Positions 7,789 to 13,987 of a DNA stretch of 64,000 nt are shown piece by piece. The notes beneath the pieces were generated by a model that had not been told where the DNA came from, did not search any database, and saw only the letters and a program-made list of their open reading frames with translations. Source of the DNA: a virus; the IMG/VR virus record IMGVR_UViG_3300029258_002750, positions 1 to 64,000 of that record, one strand, 5' to 3'. A program made the translations under genes and the position numbers. Numbering within the stretch: the first letter of the stretch is position 1; every line of letters starts with the position of its first letter.

Positions 7789-8352
7789 TCAATCAAACTC
7801 GGCCCACCAGCGCAACGGCATTAGCGGGTTCAGGTGCCGCGCCGGTAGCACGTAAGCTCCGCTGAAGGCCCCGCCGGTGGCAACCTCGTCCGGCAGCATT
7901 CTCGTGCTCGCCCATCCGACCAGCAGGACAGACGCGGCTGCCCTGCTGTACTTCTCCACGAGGAGAAGCATGTAGATCCAGTCGTCGTGGCGTTCCCTGG
8001 GCCGAACGAGCAGGTTGTAGTCGAGCGGCGGCCTGTCGGGGGACCGCATCAGGCTCGTCTTGAAGTCCACGTTGCATCCCGTGACGTCGTAGCCGATGTC
8101 GCCCACGGTCGGATTCCGGTTGGCGTACCAGCGGGTGACCTTGTAGTCGTTGGCGTTGCCGAACATGAAGCGGTGGCCAGCGAGCGTCCCGACCTGGCCG
8201 ACGATCTGGTCTTCGGAGAGACACTCACCGCGCTCCTCGTCCCCACGAACGTGCGAGACTCCGCCGATCTTCGCGGCCTCCGCCATCGCATAGGCGAATT
8301 CCATCTCGTAGCTGCGGATCGTCATGCGAACGATGTCAGGCTTGTCGATCAT
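7789..8352 (-). CDS. Possible PD-(D/E)XK-fold nuclease, 187 aa
   Basis: ATG at 8352. The stretch GDIGYDVTGCNVDFKTSLM has the D ... (D/E)xK spacing of PD-(D/E)XK nucleases (VDFKTS as the second motif). Downstream helices and the strand WIYMLLLVEKYS fit that fold. If active, it would be a DNA endonuclease. It lies immediately downstream of the RNA array on the same strand. The assignment rests on the motif only. Confidence 0.45.
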   Translation of the reverse strand: MIDKPDIVRMTIRSYEMEFAYAMAEAAKIGGVSHVRGDEERGECLSEDQIVGQVGTLAGHRFMFGNANDYKVTRWYANRNPTVGDIGYDVTGCNVDFKTSLMRSPDRPPLDYNLLVRPRERHDDWIYMLLLVEKYSRAAASVLLVGWASTRMLPDEVATGGAFSGAYVLPARHLNPLMPLRWWAEFD

Positions 8353-8375
8353 CGAGTCTCGCGGGGGTGTGTGAG

Positions 8376-8530
8376 CCCACGACGTAAGGGGCGGGGGACT
8401 TCATGGTGTTTCCACCTCTGGCGCGTCTACCATTCCGCCACCGACCACTGAGACGGCCGGGCGGGACTCGAACCCGCACGCTCTATCGAGCACCAGCTTG
8501 CAGGATGTAGTCTCCCAAGGCATTCGTGGG
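8376..8530 (-). ncRNA. Y RNA-like element enclosing a circularly permuted tRNA-Leu module
   Basis: The outer helix P1 is CCCACGA/TCGTGGG (8524-8530 with 8376-8382). It is followed by ATGC, then P2 GGGAGAC/GTCCCCC and the loop start TACATC, the core shared with six other elements here. Inside lies a tRNA in permuted order. The 3' half (8454-8507, anticodon arm to acceptor) comes first, then a 6-nt linker, then the 5' half (8422-8447, acceptor and a leucine-type D-arm). The two acceptor strands pair 7/7 including two G-U pairs. If read as tRNA, the loop TGCAAGC places CAA. The T-loop (TTCGAGT) and D-loop GG are canonical. Confidence 0.65.
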
Positions 8531-8540
8531 TTGTTCTAGT

Positions 8541-8610
8541 GGACCGACGTTGTGGGGTCAGCGAGACGAAACAGCTCCAAAAGATGTAGTCCCGCCGGAG
8601 CATTCGGTCC
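8541..8610 (-). ncRNA. Y RNA-like element, short form
   Basis: P1 is GGACCGA/TCGGTCC, followed by ATGC; P2 is GCGGGAC/GTCTCGC (7 bp with one G-U); the loop begins TACATC and the 3' junction ends in ACG. No tRNA module is present; the loop is about 20 nt. The P1-ATGC order resembles the Ro-binding helix of Y RNAs (GGUCCGA followed by purine-U-G). Confidence 0.6.
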
Positions 8611-8641
8611 TATGACGACCGTGGGGCTTTCACCCACGGCC

Positions 8642-8771
8642 GCCGGATCGGCGACGCGAGAGCTTGCGTTCACGCCGCCGGGTTGCTGCGGCCCCTCTTG
8701 GCCCTGCCGAGTCCAGGTAACCACCAAGGGGCCTGCCATTCACTGATGTACTCCCGTCAAGTTCATCCGGC
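8642..8771 (-). ncRNA. Y RNA-like element with a large internal hairpin
   Basis: P1 is GCCGGAT/ATCCGGC and P2 is GACGGGAG with an imperfect partner (CTCTCGCGTC), and the loop starts TACATC as in its relatives. The interior holds a strong hairpin built on GGCCCC/GGGGCC. The J1/2 sequence differs from the ATGC of the other copies, so this is the least certain member. Confidence 0.45.
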
Positions 8772-8802
8772 TGCTGGCCGACGTTGTAGACGACGAGAGG
8801 GA

Positions 8803-8876
8803 TAGCGCGGGCAGGATTTGAACCTGCGATCTCCGGGTTATGAGCCCAGCGTCATACCGAACTAGACTACCGCGCG
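8803..8876 (-). tRNA. Initiator-type tRNA-fMet (CAU)
   Basis: The anticodon loop CTCATAA sits on a stem with three consecutive G-C pairs (GGG/CCC), and position 1-72 is an unpaired C-U, both hallmarks of initiator tRNA. D-loop GG and T-loop TTCAAAT are canonical. Confidence 0.85.
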
Positions 8877-8945
8877 TCGTTGTGCAGGGAGAACAGAGTC
8901 CCTTTGTCCTGGTCGAGCCAGGCTTACGCGACCTGCACCGCGATT

Positions 8946-9300
8946 TGGAGCTGGCGAGAATCGAACTCGCGTCCTGTAACCTATCCACCCGCGCGTCTAC
9001 GTGCGTAGCTCGCTCTCCTTAGTCCCCTCGTCTGAGCGCGAGCGTCTCTGGCGAGCGGGCGCCTCTAGGGAGTGTTCTCGTCCTTCACCGGGCGAGGCCC
9101 CGGATCAGGTACCAGCCCATCTTGTGGCCCAGACCTTTCACCCCATGGGCGGGGGATCCAGCTGGGGGCGGCCTTTTAGGCTGCCAGGCGAACAGGTGCG
9201 TTGGCAACTATTCAGTTTCCAGGTTGTTTATAGAGGCCAACCTGGGACCTCTACACGCAACGCGAGCTTCACCGGCCCAGTCGATACCAGTGTCAGCCCC
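8946..9300 (-). ncRNA. ssrA: tmRNA (ssrA)
   Basis: The 5' end GGGGCTGACACTGG and the 3' end with T-arm TTCGATT and CCAGCTCCA match the conserved tmRNA tRNA-like domain. The tag reading frame is at 9176-9205: after AATAGTT, the codons GCC to GCC-TAA encode ANAPVRLAA, giving AANAPVRLAA with the charged alanine. Several pseudoknot-like hairpins lie between. tmRNA rescues stalled ribosomes. The phage copy keeps the canonical TTC T-loop, unlike most phage tRNAs around it. A GGGTATAAC motif lies 120 nt upstream. Confidence 0.9.
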
Positions 9301-9419
9301 GTGTGTTCGTGCCCAAGTTGTCAAAGAGCGGAGGAACGGACCGGACGCTTCTCATAAGGGGGAAAGTGGGGATTCGATAGGCGCTACCCGGTCCGCTTCT
9401 CCTTCTCACTCGCTGTCTT

Positions 9420-9429
9420 GGTTATACCC
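9420..9429 (-). promoter_or_regulatory. GGGTATAACC promoter-like motif upstream of tmRNA
   Basis: The motif lies on the - strand between the Lys(UUU) tRNA and the tmRNA and is identical in core to motifs before protein genes. It would start transcription toward the tmRNA. Confidence 0.5.
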
Positions 9430-9458
9430 TGCGGCCGACAGCCGCAAGGAAGTTTCAT

Positions 9459-9529
9459 GGGTCCGCAGGGATTCGCACCCTGACCGCCTCGGGTAAAAGC
9501 CGAGCGTGCTCCTGTTACACCACGAACCC
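9459..9529 (-). tRNA. tRNA-Lys (UUU), A18/G55 class
   Basis: Acceptor GGGTTCG/CGGACCC; loop CTTTTAC on a perfect CTCGG/CCGAG stem gives UUU. The D-loop reads ...CAGG with A18-G19 and the T-loop is TGCGAAT (G55). Confidence 0.85.
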
Positions 9530-9534
9530 GTGGT

Positions 9535-9600
9535 ACCCCCGCCCGGAGTCGCACCGGGGTCGCCGGGTTTAGAAGACCTGGCCGCCTCTCTGCCGGGGGC
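9535..9600 (-). tRNA. tRNA-Arg (UCU), shortened D-arm, A18/G55 class
   Basis: The anticodon loop CTTCTAA gives UCU. The region between acceptor and anticodon stem is only 13 nt, against 18-19 in its neighbours, so the D-arm is truncated and the gene is 66 nt. The T-loop is TGCGACT. Confidence 0.7.
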
Positions 9601-9604
9601 AAAA

Positions 9605-9674
9605 GCGGGCACCGGGAATTGCACCCGGGTCATCGGGATGGAAGCCCGACGCTCTACTTCTAAGCTATGCCCGC
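9605..9674 (-). tRNA. tRNA-Gly (UCC), A18/G55 class
   Basis: Acceptor GCGGGCA/TGCCCGC; loop CTTCCAT gives UCC. The D-loop is TAGAAGTAG where the usual glycine tRNA has TAGTGGTAG, and the T-loop is TGCAATT. Confidence 0.85.
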
Positions 9675-9679
9675 GAGAT

Positions 9680-9750
9680 GACCCCGGTGGGGATCGCACC
9701 CACACCTTCGGCGTGAAAGACCGACATCCAGACTACTAGACCACGGGGCC
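9680..9750 (-). tRNA. tRNA-Glu (UUC), A18/G55 class
   Basis: Acceptor GGCCCCG/CGGGGTC; loop CTTTCAC gives UUC. The D-loop begins AGTAG in place of AGTGG, and the T-loop is TGCGATC. Confidence 0.85.
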
Positions 9751-9837
9751 AGGTGGCCGAGCGGGAGGGCTCGGCCGGGGGCGACCGGAAGACCGGACGC
9801 ACTCCACCATCACAGACTCGCTCGCGCGAGTTGCGAT
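9751..9837. other. 87-bp spacer with a strong hairpin
   Basis: The spacer between the Glu and Val tRNAs holds an 8-bp perfect inverted repeat (GGCCGAGC / GCTCGGCC) and two smaller ones. I see no T-arm, no open frame and no Y-like core; it may be a processing or termination structure. Confidence 0.35.
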
Positions 9838-9908
9838 GGGCACGGTGAGAATCGCACTCACGACCTCTGCTACGTCAAAGCAGCGCTCTTCTACTGAGCT
9901 ACGCGCCC
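9838..9908 (-). tRNA. tRNA-Val (GAC), A18/G55 class
   Basis: Acceptor GGGCGCG/CGTGCCC; loop TTGACGT gives GAC. D-loop AGTAGAA and T-loop TGCGATT. Confidence 0.83.
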
Positions 9909-9995
9909 CGGCAACCGCCCGGTCCGTCAGGACCGTATTCCACCTTGGACGGATGGTGCATCCCTTCATCTAAACACGGGTCTAAGAGGCGGCAC

Positions 9996-10076
9996 GGAAG
10001 GCGGAGGAGTTGCACCCCATCCCGAAGGACCATCCGGTTTCAAGCCGGTACTCGGCGCTGGCCGAGATCGCCTTCC
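9996..10076 (-). tRNA. tRNA-Ser (UGA), class II, A18/G55 class
   Basis: Acceptor GGAAGGC/GCCTTCC; loop CTTGAAA gives UGA; a long variable arm closes with TCC/GGA. D-loop CCAGCG and T-loop TGCAACT. Confidence 0.82.
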
Positions 10077-10082
10077 AGACAT

Positions 10083-10154
10083 GGAGCCTACGGGACTCGC
10101 ACCCGTGCCCTCCGACCTGCCAGATCGGCGCTCTCCTAACTGAGCTAAGGCCCC
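10083..10154 (-). tRNA. tRNA-Ala (GGC), A18/G55 class
   Basis: Acceptor GGGGCCT/AGGCTCC; loop CTGGCAG gives GGC. D-loop AGTTAGGA numbers as A14-G15-U16-U17-A18-G19-G20-A21; T-loop TGCGAGT. Confidence 0.86.
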
Positions 10155-10159
10155 TCGAT

Positions 10160-10230
10160 GGAGCAGAAGGGAATTGCACCCTCAACCTCGGCGTTGCGAA
10201 CGCCGCGCTCTCCTATTGAGCTACTGCCCC
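10160..10230 (-). tRNA. tRNA-Ala (CGC), A18/G55 class
   Basis: Acceptor GGGGCAG/CTGCTCC; loop TTCGCAA gives CGC. D-loop AATAGGA; T-loop TGCAATT. Its first bases contain the stop codon of the zinc-ribbon gene 10221-10709. Confidence 0.85.
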
Positions 10231-10709
10231 GTGTGTTCGTGTTCTCCGCAGTCGCCGCAGTCGTGATCGCAGTGGGGACACTTGCCCTCCTCCGAGCACT
10301 CGCCGCAGACCGTGGTGACGGTCGTCATGTCCGGGTACTCCCTGAGCATCTTCTCGGCTAGCTGCCGGATGGGCAGCCCCGGAACACTCGGGTCCGGCTC
10401 GGCAGCCTTGCCGCAGACCGAACACTTCGTGTTCTCCAGGTGTTTGGCGAGCGCGTCGATCTTCGCTGCGTCGATCTTCGCGAAGGCATCGTGCTCGAAC
10501 TGGAGGACAGCGACCTGCCCGGTTGAGTAGTTCTCGGCGACCGGGTAGTCGGTGCCGCCGCGACCACATCGTGCGCAGGCGCGCATCATCATCGGATCGA
10601 GCGGTCGCTCCGGCTTGACCTCGGTCTGCGTGTGCTGCACGACCACGATCATCCGGCCGACGGATGGCGCGTCCTCACAGAACGCGCACCAGACGGGCTC
10701 ATCAACCAC
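10221..10709 (-). CDS. Zinc-ribbon protein, 162 aa, stop codon inside tRNA-Ala(CGC)
   Basis: The start is taken at GTG 10709 with GGAGG about 5 nt upstream. The protein has CAFC and CARC near the N-terminus, then CSVC ... CGEC ... CPHC and a His/Cys-rich tail (CDHDCGDCGEHEH). The second half resembles the 72-aa protein at 6604-6822, so the two are probably related. The TAG stop is formed by tRNA positions 8-10, so the gene and the tRNA overlap by 10 nt and must be cut from one transcript. Function unknown. Confidence 0.65.
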   Translation of the reverse strand: MVDEPVWCAFCEDAPSVGRMIVVVQHTQTEVKPERPLDPMMMRACARCGRGGTDYPVAENYSTGQVAVLQFEHDAFAKIDAAKIDALAKHLENTKCSVCGKAAEPDPSVPGLPIRQLAEKMLREYPDMTTVTTVCGECSEEGKCPHCDHDCGDCGEHEHTGQ

Positions 10710-10720
10710 TACGACCTCCG

Positions 10721-10783
10721 AATCGGGCACCCGGGATTCGCACCCGGAGTCTCTCCTGATGAGATGAGAGAGACAACCCAATC
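10721..10783 (-). tRNA. tRNA-like gene with no D-arm
   Basis: A T-arm CCGGG-TGCGAAT-CCCGG is clear, and GATTGGG/CCCGATT could close an acceptor. Between them is only one 8-bp hairpin with a 10-nt loop containing CAT. No D-arm is present. It may be a degenerate or D-armless tRNA of the G55 class. Confidence 0.4.
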
Positions 10784-10852
10784 GGGGAACCCGGAGTTGC
10801 ACCGAGATTACACCGTCCCGAACGGCGCGTGTTGCTGTTACACCATTCCCCG
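10783..10852 (-). tRNA. tRNA-Pro (CGG), A18/G55 class
   Basis: Acceptor CGGGGAA/TTCCCCG; loop TTCGGGA gives CGG. D-loop TAACAGCAA; T-loop TGCAACT. The stop codon of the upstream nuclease gene lies in its D-arm. Confidence 0.84.
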
Positions 10853-11458
10853 TAGTTCGTCGATGTCCCGAATCTCGTCCACGACCGCAGCCAACCGCGC
10901 CCGCCGCTTCGCGCCGAACACACCGCGCTTGTCGTTCACGAAGGCGATCTTCCGCCTCGGGTCATCTTGAATGTCCTCGAACCTGACGATCATGTCGTCG
11001 ATTCCTCGTCGGGCGTGCGTCGAGTGCTCGATGATCAGATCATCGTCTGCGAAGTCCACAGCGCGCTCCCCGATCCACTCCTTCCGAAAGGTGCGGCCGA
11101 AGAGGCGCTCTAGCTTCCGCTTCACCGGCAACTCGTCCTGCCGATACGCTAGGCCAGCTTGCTTGAGGTTCGCACGAGTCGCGGTGAGACAGCCCTCGCG
11201 GTTGTTCTCCCACGCGGCTCGACCGCCTTGCTTGCCCCACGCACGGCGCTGCGCTTTGGTTCCGGCGATCTGGCCGGATGTTGGCGACGGCCGACGCACC
11301 GTGATCGCTTCTCGCTGCTTGGCCGAGAGCTTGATGTCTCTGACCATGTAGCGAATCGTGCTCTTGCCAAGCTCAAGTTCCTCGGCAATCTCGGTGAGCG
11401 ACGCGCCGTCCCGTCGAAGGCGTCTCGCTCGATCGCGGATCTCTTTCGGGTAAGCCAT
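10838..11458 (-). CDS. HTH protein with a Vsr/EDxHD-like nuclease domain, probable homing endonuclease
   Basis: The protein has 206 residues from ATG 11458. Residues 1-45 form a helix-turn-helix (LTEIAEELELGKSTIRYMV). The middle has basic segments and GRAAWENNREG, typical of DNA-binding repeats in phage homing enzymes. The C-terminal part, with FRKEWIGERAVDFADDDLI followed by IEH, fits the Vsr-like/EDxHD nuclease fold. Its position between tRNA genes suits a free-standing homing endonuclease. Its stop codon TAA is inside tRNA-Pro(CGG). The catalytic call is by motif only. Confidence 0.6.
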   Translation of the reverse strand: MAYPKEIRDRARRLRRDGASLTEIAEELELGKSTIRYMVRDIKLSAKQREAITVRRPSPTSGQIAGTKAQRRAWGKQGGRAAWENNREGCLTATRANLKQAGLAYRQDELPVKRKLERLFGRTFRKEWIGERAVDFADDDLIIEHSTHARRGIDDMIVRFEDIQDDPRRKIAFVNDKRGVFGAKRRARLAAVVDEIRDIDELRGMV

Positions 11459-11465
11459 ACGAGCA

Positions 11466-11526
11466 TCTTACCCACGCGACCTCTGCGATTACAAGAGCGC
11501 GCTGACTAGACTGCGCTACAGTCCGT
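11466..11526 (-). other. 5' tRNA-like fragment upstream of the HTH-nuclease gene
   Basis: The segment reads like an acceptor strand, TA, a D-arm (GCGC-AGTCTAGTC-) and an irregular anticodon arm. It runs into the nuclease gene start without a T-arm or 3' acceptor. It is probably a broken tRNA. Confidence 0.35.
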
Positions 11527-11531
11527 TGAAC

Positions 11532-11615
11532 GGAACGCGGAGGACTTGCACCCCAGACCTTTCGGCCCCAGCCGGGTTCGAGCCGGTGCCCGCGCGCTTG
11601 TCGGGTTCGCGTTCC
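11532..11615 (-). tRNA. tRNA-Ser (CGA), class II, A18/G55 class
   Basis: Acceptor GGAACGC/GCGTTCC; loop CTCGAAC gives CGA; the variable arm is GGCC-GAAA-GGTC. D-loop ACAAGCG; T-loop TGCAAGT. Confidence 0.83.
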
Positions 11616-11704
11616 TTGGAGCAGCGCGCCTGGCGTCTCACCAGGAGACGCCGAAGCGCCCAGGGATACCGTTGCCGTACGACCGGCTCCCACGCCTGCA
11701 AGAT
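11616..11704. other. 89-bp spacer with an 8-bp hairpin
   Basis: It contains the perfect inverted repeat GGCGTCTC/GAGACGCC with a 5-nt loop. No T-arm, reading frame or Y-like core is seen. Confidence 0.3.
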
Positions 11705-11772
11705 CCCGCAGGAGAGGCTTGCACTCTCTTGCTCGTCCTTATGAGAGACGGCCCACTCTACGTGTCTGCGGG
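11705..11772 (-). tRNA. tRNA with CAU anticodon (elongator Met or Ile2), short D-arm, A18/G55 class
   Basis: Acceptor CCCGCAG/CTGCGGG; loop CTCATAA. The D-arm is CAC-GTAGA-GTG with a 5-nt loop that still has A18-G19. T-loop TGCAAGC. Identity depends on whether C34 is modified to lysidine. Confidence 0.75.
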
Positions 11773-11777
11773 TTGAA

Positions 11778-11847
11778 GCCCTAGCCCGGAGTCGCACCGG
11801 GGTCTCCTCCGTACCAAGGAGGTGTTCTGCTCTTGGACCACTAGGGC
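11778..11847 (-). tRNA. tRNA-Thr (GGU), A18/G55 class
   Basis: Acceptor GCCCTAG/CTAGGGC; loop TTGGTAC gives GGU. D-loop with AAGAGCA; T-loop TGCGACT. Confidence 0.84.
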
Positions 11848-11852
11848 AAGAT

Positions 11853-11925
11853 CAGGGCGGTGGGATTCGCACCCACGGTCTCGTGTCCCCCAGACACGCG
11901 CCTTACTAGACTAGGCCACGCCCTG
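11853..11925 (-). tRNA. tRNA-Pro (GGG), A18/G55 class
   Basis: Acceptor CAGGGCG/CGCCCTG; loop CTGGGGG gives GGG. D-loop AGTCTAGTA; T-loop TGCGAAT. Confidence 0.84.
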
Positions 11926-11930
11926 TTGAT

Positions 11931-12001
11931 ACTCGCGCCGGGAATCGCACCCGGATCTCCTCTTTCGGAGAGAGGTATCCTATCTTTTGGACGACGCGAG
12001 C
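11931..12001 (-). tRNA. tRNA-Arg (CCG), A18/G55 class
   Basis: Acceptor GCTCGCG/CGCGAGT; loop CTCCGAA gives CCG. D-loop AAAAGATA; T-loop TGCGATT. Confidence 0.83.
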
Positions 12002-12006
12002 TTGGT

Positions 12007-12079
12007 ACTCCCGGCAGGATTCGCACCTGCGAAGACCTCTTTAGGAGAGAGGCGCCTTAGTCTGCTCGGCCACGGGAGC
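12007..12079 (-). tRNA. tRNA-Arg (CCU), A18/G55 class
   Basis: Acceptor GCTCCCG/CGGGAGT; loop CTCCTAA gives CCU. D-loop with GAGCAGA; T-loop TGCGAAT. Confidence 0.84.
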
Positions 12080-12083
12080 GCAA

Positions 12084-12154
12084 GCCCCGACTCGGAGTTG
12101 CACCGAGTTCTCCTCCGTACGAAAGAGGCACATCACTCTTTATGCTTTCGGGGC
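12084..12154 (-). tRNA. tRNA-Thr (CGU), A18/G55 class
   Basis: Acceptor GCCCCGA/TCGGGGC; loop TTCGTAC gives CGU. D-loop AAAGAGTGAT; T-loop TGCAACT. Confidence 0.82.
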
Positions 12155-12247
12155 AGGATCGGGCATGTCCCAAGAGCACCCGGCCCCTAGAAGGCCGGAC
12201 TCATGGGCGTGCATCGCAGCGCCTAGAACGCCGTGAGTCCCGATCAC
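12155..12247 (-). ncRNA. Structured spacer RNA, unassigned
   Basis: A closing helix GATCGGG/CCCGATC brackets two internal hairpins (ACTCA...TGAGT with GGCGT/ACGCC, and CCGGCC/GGCCGG), each with TTCTAGG in it. It lacks the ATGC/TACATC core of the Y-like elements. It is probably a structured RNA, but I cannot name it. Confidence 0.4.
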
Positions 12248-12330
12248 GGAGGAGGGGGGAGTCGCACCCCAACCTGACGGACCACCCGGATTCCAGCCGG
12301 GGCTCGGAGCTACTCCGAGTTCTCTCCTCC
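12248..12330 (-). tRNA. tRNA-Ser (GGA), class II, A18/G55 class
   Basis: Acceptor GGAGGAG/CTCCTCC; loop CTGGAAT gives GGA; long variable arm. D-loop AGTAGCT; T-loop TGCGACT. Confidence 0.83.
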
Positions 12331-12356
12331 AGCAGAGCTGGGTCAGCGCAGACCTG

Positions 12357-12926
12357 CTACGCGACCCGCTCCTTCGCCAGGAACGGCTCCCAGCTCGCCA
12401 GGACCACACCGCGCGGGACCCGCAGGCCGGGCTTCCAGCTCGGGGCGGCAGGCTTCTTCCTGGGCCGCATCTTGGCTTCCTTCGGCATCTTGTCGGCCTT
12501 GCGCGCGTTGCAGCTCTCGCAGGCCGCGACGCAGTTCTCCCAGGTCGTCGGCCCGCCCTTGGAGCGGGGCGTGACGTGGTCGATCGTGAGCTTCCTCGGG
12601 GGAAGCTCGGCGCCGCAGTACTGGCAGGTGTGCTCATCGCGCCTGTAGAGGTTCGGCCGGTTGAAGCTGACCCTCTGTGGTGGCCGCTCGCCGTACTTCT
12701 TGCAGACGACCACCTCGGGGGCCGGGATCGGCTGGCCCGCCGTCTTGATCATCCGATCGGTGTCGGCGCGCTCGATCCACTCCTCGAGCGTCATCAGGTA
12801 GAAGCTCGTCGGGCACATGATCGAGGCCATGTCCCTCATCACGTTGCAGAGGGCGACCTTGATCGGCAGGAACGTGACCGGCTGCCAGTTCCTATTCAGC
12901 ACCAGGCAAGGTTCGTCGATGATCAC
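12357..12926 (-). CDS. HNH endonuclease, 189 aa
   Basis: The core CQYCG, LTIDHVTPRSKGG, WENCVAAC and CNARK is a complete HNH motif with two CxxC zinc pairs, near residues 97-145. The N-terminal 90 residues (MIIDEPCLVLNRNWQPV) match the common actinobacterial/phage HNH type with an N-terminal recognition segment. Such enzymes cut DNA and are often mobile; this one sits alone between tRNA-Ser(GGA) and tRNA-Pro(UGG). ATG 12926. Confidence 0.85.
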   Translation of the reverse strand: MIIDEPCLVLNRNWQPVTFLPIKVALCNVMRDMASIMCPTSFYLMTLEEWIERADTDRMIKTAGQPIPAPEVVVCKKYGERPPQRVSFNRPNLYRRDEHTCQYCGAELPPRKLTIDHVTPRSKGGPTTWENCVAACESCNARKADKMPKEAKMRPRKKPAAPSWKPGLRVPRGVVLASWEPFLAKERVA

Positions 12927-12939
12927 GGCTCTCTCCGAT

Positions 12940-13012
12940 CAGGGAGGCGGGAGTCGCACCCGCATGATGTCCTGGTCCCAAACCAGGCGGCTTACTGTTA
13001 GCCCACTCCCTG
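12940..13012 (-). tRNA. tRNA-Pro (UGG), A18/G55 class
   Basis: Acceptor CAGGGAG/CTCCCTG; loop TTTGGGA gives UGG on CCTGG/CCAGG. D-loop AACAGTA; T-loop TGCGACT. Confidence 0.85.
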
Positions 13013-13028
13013 GTGGCTGGTTGGTGGC

Positions 13029-13179
13029 ACGCAGACGAGGACTCGAACCCCGCAAAGACCATCGGCCTGGGCCGTTTCCTACGATAACCCGGAGCACCCT
13101 TCCCTCCCTCTCCGTTCCGAGCTTCGCGTAGGACTCCACTCGACACTGAGTTCGCTCGTGGCGCTCTGCCGATCTGCGC
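13029..13179 (-). ncRNA. Interrupted tRNA-like RNA with canonical T-arm
   Basis: The 3' part has T-arm CGGGG-TTCGAGT-CCTCG, acceptor TCTGCGT and an encoded CCACCA-like end. The matching 5' acceptor GCGCAGA lies 144 nt upstream, followed by a small D-like hairpin. About 70 nt of extra sequence, including TCCTACG/CGTAGGA, separates the halves. It could be an intron-containing tRNA or another tRNA-mimicking RNA. Confidence 0.4.
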
Positions 13180-13188
13180 ACCGATGAC

Positions 13189-13270
13189 GGAAGGCGGGAG
13201 ACTCGCACTCCAACCCGAAGGACGCACGCCTTAGCAGGGCGGCCCGGCTCGCTTGTCCGGTTCACCTTCC
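13189..13270 (-). tRNA. tRNA-Ser (GCU), class II, A18/G55 class
   Basis: Acceptor GGAAGGT/GCCTTCC; loop CTGCTAA gives GCU; long variable arm. D-loop with ACAAGCG; T-loop TGCGAGT. Its first nine bases contain the stop of the sulfotransferase gene. Confidence 0.82.
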
Positions 13271-13825
13271 AGTGGTCTTGGGGTAGCCGAAGCGATCGAA
13301 GTCGTCGCCCCACTTCTCGACTACCATCCGCTCGATCTCCGGCGTGTACTGGCTCTGCCAGTCGGCCGTGATCGGGCTCTGCGGGACGATGTGCAGCCGC
13401 TCGTTGGCGACGAACGGCAGCTCGCTGAAGCTCGCCTGGAGCTGTTCGTAGCGGATCAGCTGGGCGGGCTCGATCTCTCCCAGCCGAGCTGACTGGGACT
13501 CGAAGCCGGACCCTGCGGTCCTCTCAACGAAGGCCCCGAAGTCGTCCGGCCTCGCGCGGACGAACTCGCCCAGCTCGTTGGGCCACCGGGACACCCAGTT
13601 CCAGCAGGAGACCATTCTGCTGAATGGGTTCCTCACGGTCGCGATCACGAGGTAGCTCTCGCACCCGGTCGGGATCCCGATCCGATGCGTGAGCATCCGA
13701 CCGTCCTGCTCGCCGCCGATGCAGCCGAACCTGTCGCGCAGCGTGTGGAACACGCAGCGGGTGCCGGTCCGCATGTTGGCGAGGAAGACGAAACGGTGCG
13801 CGTGCGAGACGTTCATCTCGCGCAT
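13262..13825 (-). CDS. Sulfotransferase-family protein, 187 aa
   Basis: The N-terminal FLANMRTGTRCVFHTL fits the 5'-phosphosulfate (PAPS) binding loop, and VRNPFSRMVSCWNWV fits the 3'-phosphate binding motif of the sulfotransferase-2 family. The substrate is unknown. Candidates include a nucleoside, an RNA base or a host glycan, but that is speculation. Two starts are possible (13825 and 13816). The gene lies between tRNA-Ile(GAU) and tRNA-Ser(GCU), and its TGA stop falls inside the tRNA-Ser acceptor. Confidence 0.72.
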   Translation of the reverse strand: MREMNVSHAHRFVFLANMRTGTRCVFHTLRDRFGCIGGEQDGRMLTHRIGIPTGCESYLVIATVRNPFSRMVSCWNWVSRWPNELGEFVRARPDDFGAFVERTAGSGFESQSARLGEIEPAQLIRYEQLQASFSELPFVANERLHIVPQSPITADWQSQYTPEIERMVVEKWGDDFDRFGYPKTTGR

Positions 13826-13833
13826 CGTCGCAT

Positions 13834-13906
13834 AGGGCCACTGGGACTTGCACCCAGCGCCTCCGGCATATCAGACCGGCGCTCTACCTGCATGAGCTAT
13901 GACCCT
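13834..13906 (-). tRNA. tRNA-Ile (GAU), A18/G55 class
   Basis: Acceptor AGGGTCA/TGGCCCT; loop CTGATAT gives GAU. D-loop ATGCAGGTA; T-loop TGCAAGT. Confidence 0.84.
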
Positions 13907-13911
13907 GTGAT

Positions 13912-13986
13912 GGTCCCGGTCGGATTTGCACCGACAACCTCTTGGCCCTCGACCAAGCGCCTCTGCTGTTGGGCTACGAGACCGGA
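13912..13986 (-). tRNA. tRNA-Leu (GAG), short variable loop, A18/G55 class
   Basis: Acceptor GGTCTCG/CGGGACC; loop TCGAGGG gives GAG but with C33 in place of U33. The variable loop is short, unlike bacterial leucine tRNAs. D-loop AACAGCAGA; T-loop TGCAAAT. Confidence 0.74.
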
Positions 13987-13987
13987 C

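Noticed and set aside
8401-8530. Two neighbouring broken tRNAs instead of one permuted tRNA
   Set aside because: The acceptor strands pair with each other across a 6-nt linker and the same layout recurs at 16467-16602, which two independent fragments would not explain.
9751-9800. A + strand serine tRNA (GGTGGCCGAGCGG looks like a D-arm)
   Set aside because: No T-arm, acceptor pair or anticodon arm follows; the inverted repeat explains the similarity.
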